A stretch of 64,000 nt of DNA from Tannerellaceae bacterium (lineage in GTDB: Bacteria; Bacteroidota; Bacteroidia; Bacteroidales; Tannerellaceae), in assembly GCA_031271045.1 (NCBI GenBank), contig JAISWO010000004.1, positions 79,939 through 143,938 on the forward strand. Direction: 5' to 3'. Each line of letters opens with the position of its first letter. Positions within the stretch are counted from its first letter, which is position 1. Of this stretch, positions 62,395-64,000 are shown one piece after another. The position numbers and the translations under genes were made by a program. The notes beneath the pieces were generated by a model, which saw only the letters and a program-made list of their open reading frames with translations, made no database searches and was not told the origin of the DNA.

Positions 62395-62937
62395 ATGAGC
62401 ATAAACGATCAAGAGCTATTAAGCGGCTTGACGGAAGGGAATGTTGATACCTTTTCGCTTTTGTGTACGGCTTATTACAAAGAGATGGTGGTCTTCGGGC
62501 GGCGTTATTTGCACCAGCAAACGGTTTGTGAAGACATTGTCCAATCTGTCTTCACAAACCTCTGGAACGACCGGAAAGTCCTCGCTATTGAGACCTCGCT
62601 GAAATCCTATCTGTTCGTATCCGTACGCAACCGTTGTCTGGATGAAATCCGCCGCCGGGACAGTGTACACGCATATCAGATATACATCCTTTCCTGCGCG
62701 CCCCGCGAAGAGTTGAATACCGAAAACGACATCCTGCATGCCGATTTATGCCTCCATCTGGAGAAAGCTCTCCGCAAACTGCCGGAAATCAACCGGGAGG
62801 TCTTTGAACTGAATCGCTTCAAGGGATTGAAGTATCGCGAGATAGCCCATCTTCTGAACATATCGGAACGAATGGTAGAGACTCTCATCGAAAAGGCGCT
62901 GCTCCTACTTCGCAAGCGTCTGAGAGAGTTTAGATAG
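62395..62937 (+). CDS. ECF-type RNA polymerase sigma factor
   Basis: A 180-residue sigma-70 family factor with regions 2 (about 12-85, CEDIVQSVFTNLWNDR and SYLFVSVRNRCLDEIRRR) and 4 (about 120-175, LPEINREVFELNRFKGLKYREIAHLLNISERMVETLIEKAL). This is the class that partners FecR anti-sigma factors in Bacteroidetes glycan systems. No FecR or SusC gene adjoins it; it begins 28 bases after the GH26 stop and ends at a strong terminator. It might pair with the FecR at 23.9 kb, which lacks a neighbouring sigma gene; that is a hypothesis. Confidence 0.93.
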   Translation: MSINDQELLSGLTEGNVDTFSLLCTAYYKEMVVFGRRYLHQQTVCEDIVQSVFTNLWNDRKVLAIETSLKSYLFVSVRNRCLDEIRRRDSVHAYQIYILSCAPREELNTENDILHADLCLHLEKALRKLPEINREVFELNRFKGLKYREIAHLLNISERMVETLIEKALLLLRKRLREFR

Positions 62938-63166
62938 ATAACGAACGGCCCGGAAAGCTTGAAGCTTTCCGGGCCGTTTCCTTCATTCCTTTCTGTTCGC
63001 ACGGGGCGTATGAACGATCATGTCTGCGAACCCAACTGGCCATCGTATCGCGTTTCACGCCAAACCTGCGAGCTATCATCAAAACCGTTTCCTGACTGCC
63101 ATAATAGGTAGACAATACTTTTTCCCGGAATTCTTCCGAATAATTCTTTCTTTGTATATCTCTCAT
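62930..63166 (-). pseudogene. Transposase OrfA-like helix-turn-helix fragment
   Basis: A 78-residue frame whose first 48 residues match the helix-turn-helix start of IS3-type transposase OrfA proteins (NYSEEFREKVLSTYYGSQETVLMIARRFGVKRDTMASWVRR). The remainder runs into the terminator of the sigma gene and has no transposase character. No catalytic partner or inverted repeats are found, so it is a relic. A CTTTAC...GTAAAG hairpin (63171-63189) sits just upstream of its start. Confidence 0.6.
62944..62980. terminator. Terminator after the ECF sigma gene (17-bp perfect stem)
   Basis: AACGGCCCGGAAAGCTT (62944-62960) and AAGCTTTCCGGGCCGTT (62962-62978) are perfectly complementary around one G. 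The flanking T's make it usable mainly in the plus direction. Confidence 0.8.
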
Positions 63167-63189
63167 TTGCTTTACTTTTTTTGTAAAGC

Positions 63190-63451
63190 TATTTCAGGAC
63201 AAAACAATTTCAGAAACAATGCTTGATATAGACGACTTATTGCCGAAATACGGCTAACAGGCTACCGCACACAGGCTGTATCTTTGCGGCTGATTTTCAA
63301 CGGAACAAAACATTTTTTTAAGAGAATAAAAGTAAAACATTTTATTCATTTGGCGATGTTGTTTGCAATCGCCAGGTTGTCAGGTTGCGGAGGCAGAAGC
63401 GGCGAGCTCCGAAAACGGCAAATTTTAGGTTTCACATTCGGCAAAAAATTA
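63190..63451. other. Gap before atpD with no recognised gene
   Basis: Between the transposase fragment and the atpD promoter I see no supported gene. A 69-codon plus-strand frame (63284-63493) crosses the promoter and has no domain, so it was not called. The region is AT-rich with poly-A stretches. Confidence 0.5.
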
Positions 63452-63459
63452 TATTTTTG
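63452..63459 (+). promoter_or_regulatory. -7 box for atpD (TATTTTTG)
   Basis: TATTTTTG with a weak -33 TTTC 18 bases upstream (63430-63433). It lies 20 to 47 bases before the two candidate atpD starts. Confidence 0.5.
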
Positions 63460-63506
63460 CACATTTAATAGGTTTCCCTATGGAAACGTTTAAAAAGAAC
63501 TACTAT

Positions 63507-64000
63507 ATGCGACAGGAAATTAAAGGATACATATCCCAGATAATAGGGCCGGTGATCGATATCAGTTTTGAAACAAACGAAGATAGTGAACAGAAAATCG
63601 TCCTGCCATCCATACATGACGCGGTGAAGATACGTCGTACAGACGGGCGTATCTTAGTCGCCGAGATACAGCAACATATCGGGGAAAACTGTGTGCGTTC
63701 GGTCTCCATGGATTCTACCGACGGGTTAAGGCGCGGAATGGAGGCGACATCTGATTATGCACCCATAAGTATGCCGGTGGGCGAACAGACGAAGGGCAGG
63801 CTGCTGAATGTGATCGGCGAAACGATCGACGGGATGCGGCCTTTGGAGAAGACTGATACTTTACCGATCCACCGCGACGCGCCCAGGTTTGAAGACCTGT
63901 CCACCCGGCAGGAAATCCTTTATACCGGCATCAAGGTGATCGACCTGCTCGAACCCTACCTCAAAGGGGGTAAGATCGGCCTGTTCGGCGGCGCGGGTGT
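63507..64000 (+). CDS. atpD: F-type ATP synthase beta subunit (partial)
   Basis: The frame runs off the right edge, giving about 164 residues. The N-terminal beta-barrel is clear ([47 protein letters not shown]), then [20 protein letters not shown] and [24 protein letters not shown], which is the start of the nucleotide-binding P-loop cut by the window end. The beta subunit hosts ATP synthesis in the F1 head. A second in-frame ATG at 63480 would add nine residues; 63507 ([11 protein letters not shown]) fits the family better. In Bacteroidales atpD commonly opens the atp operon. Confidence 0.95.
   Translation, partial: MRQEIKGYISQIIGPVIDISFETNEDSEQKIVLPSIHDAVKIRRTDGRILVAEIQQHIGENCVRSVSMDSTDGLRRGMEATSDYAPISMPVGEQTKGRLLNVIGETIDGMRPLEKTDTLPIHRDAPRFEDLSTRQEILYTGIKVIDLLEPYLKGGKIGLFGGAG

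Noticed and set aside
62930..63189. Complete insertion sequence
   Set aside because: Only the first part of an OrfA-like helix-turn-helix is present. No second ORF, inverted repeats or target-site duplication could be found.
63284..63493. A 69-residue plus-strand frame before atpD
   Set aside because: Crosses the atpD promoter and the atpD start in another frame; no recognisable features.

Overview
The window is a chromosomal segment of a Bacteroidetes bacterium, most likely order Bacteroidales. Supporting signs are a SusC/SusD pair with a FecR-type regulator, many promoters of the Bacteroidetes form TAnnTTTG, an S46 dipeptidyl-peptidase, lipoproteins with short SxC lipoboxes, and absence of strong Shine-Dalgarno sequences. 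The G+C content looks moderately high (by eye above 50 percent), except for an AT-richer island at about 50.8-52.7 kb. The genus cannot be fixed from sequence alone; a Tannerellaceae-like organism is a guess.

Layout. 1-1.8 kb: a minus-strand cassette of a small ORF and two tandem paralogues of an unrecognised family, the second cut by the window edge. 2.0-5.9 kb: minus-strand operon tsaC, polyprenyl-phosphate sugar transferase, ClC channel. 6-7.9 kb: Zn/Cd P-type ATPase. 8.3-12.8 kb: pheT, YebC, folC. 12.9-13.2 kb: a GNAT remnant and tRNA-Pro. 13.4-22.2 kb: MFS transporter, then nadE, nth, pheS, maeB and an endonuclease/exonuclease/phosphatase protein, mostly on the minus strand. 22.2-39.6 kb: a beta-helix lipoprotein diverging from a polysaccharide utilization locus (FecR, SusC, SusD, GH9, GH5, cellobiose-2-epimerase-like lipoprotein, an uncharacterised secreted protein, a GH30-like hydrolase). 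39.7-43.3 kb: TrmO-like protein and an iron/cobalamin-type ABC importer. 43.5-50.6 kb: purB, rRNA pseudouridine synthase, asnS, SpoIID-like protein, SGNH hydrolase. 50.8-52.7 kb: wreckage of defence genes (DUF262, DNA methyltransferase, type ISP restriction enzyme). 52.7-55.6 kb: second SGNH protein and MBOAT acyltransferase. 56-59 kb: S46 peptidase, orphan Phd-type antitoxin, CYTH protein. 59.2-62.9 kb: a second polysaccharide cluster with a paralogue of the uncharacterised secreted protein, a GH26 lipoprotein and an ECF sigma factor. 62.9-64 kb: transposase fragment and the start of atpD.

The two carbohydrate clusters suggest growth on beta-1,4-linked glucan/mannan such as glucomannan. GH9, GH5, GH26 and GH30-like enzymes would cut the chain at the surface or in the periplasm, SusC/D would import oligosaccharides, and the epimerase would convert glucose and mannose at reducing ends. 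The most unusual content is (i) five intergenic tandem arrays with a 41-42 bp period and palindromic unit cores, (ii) the duplicated uncharacterised secreted protein family, and (iii) the defence wreckage, where genes keep both ends but lose the middle and a heptanucleotide repeat sits on a stop codon.
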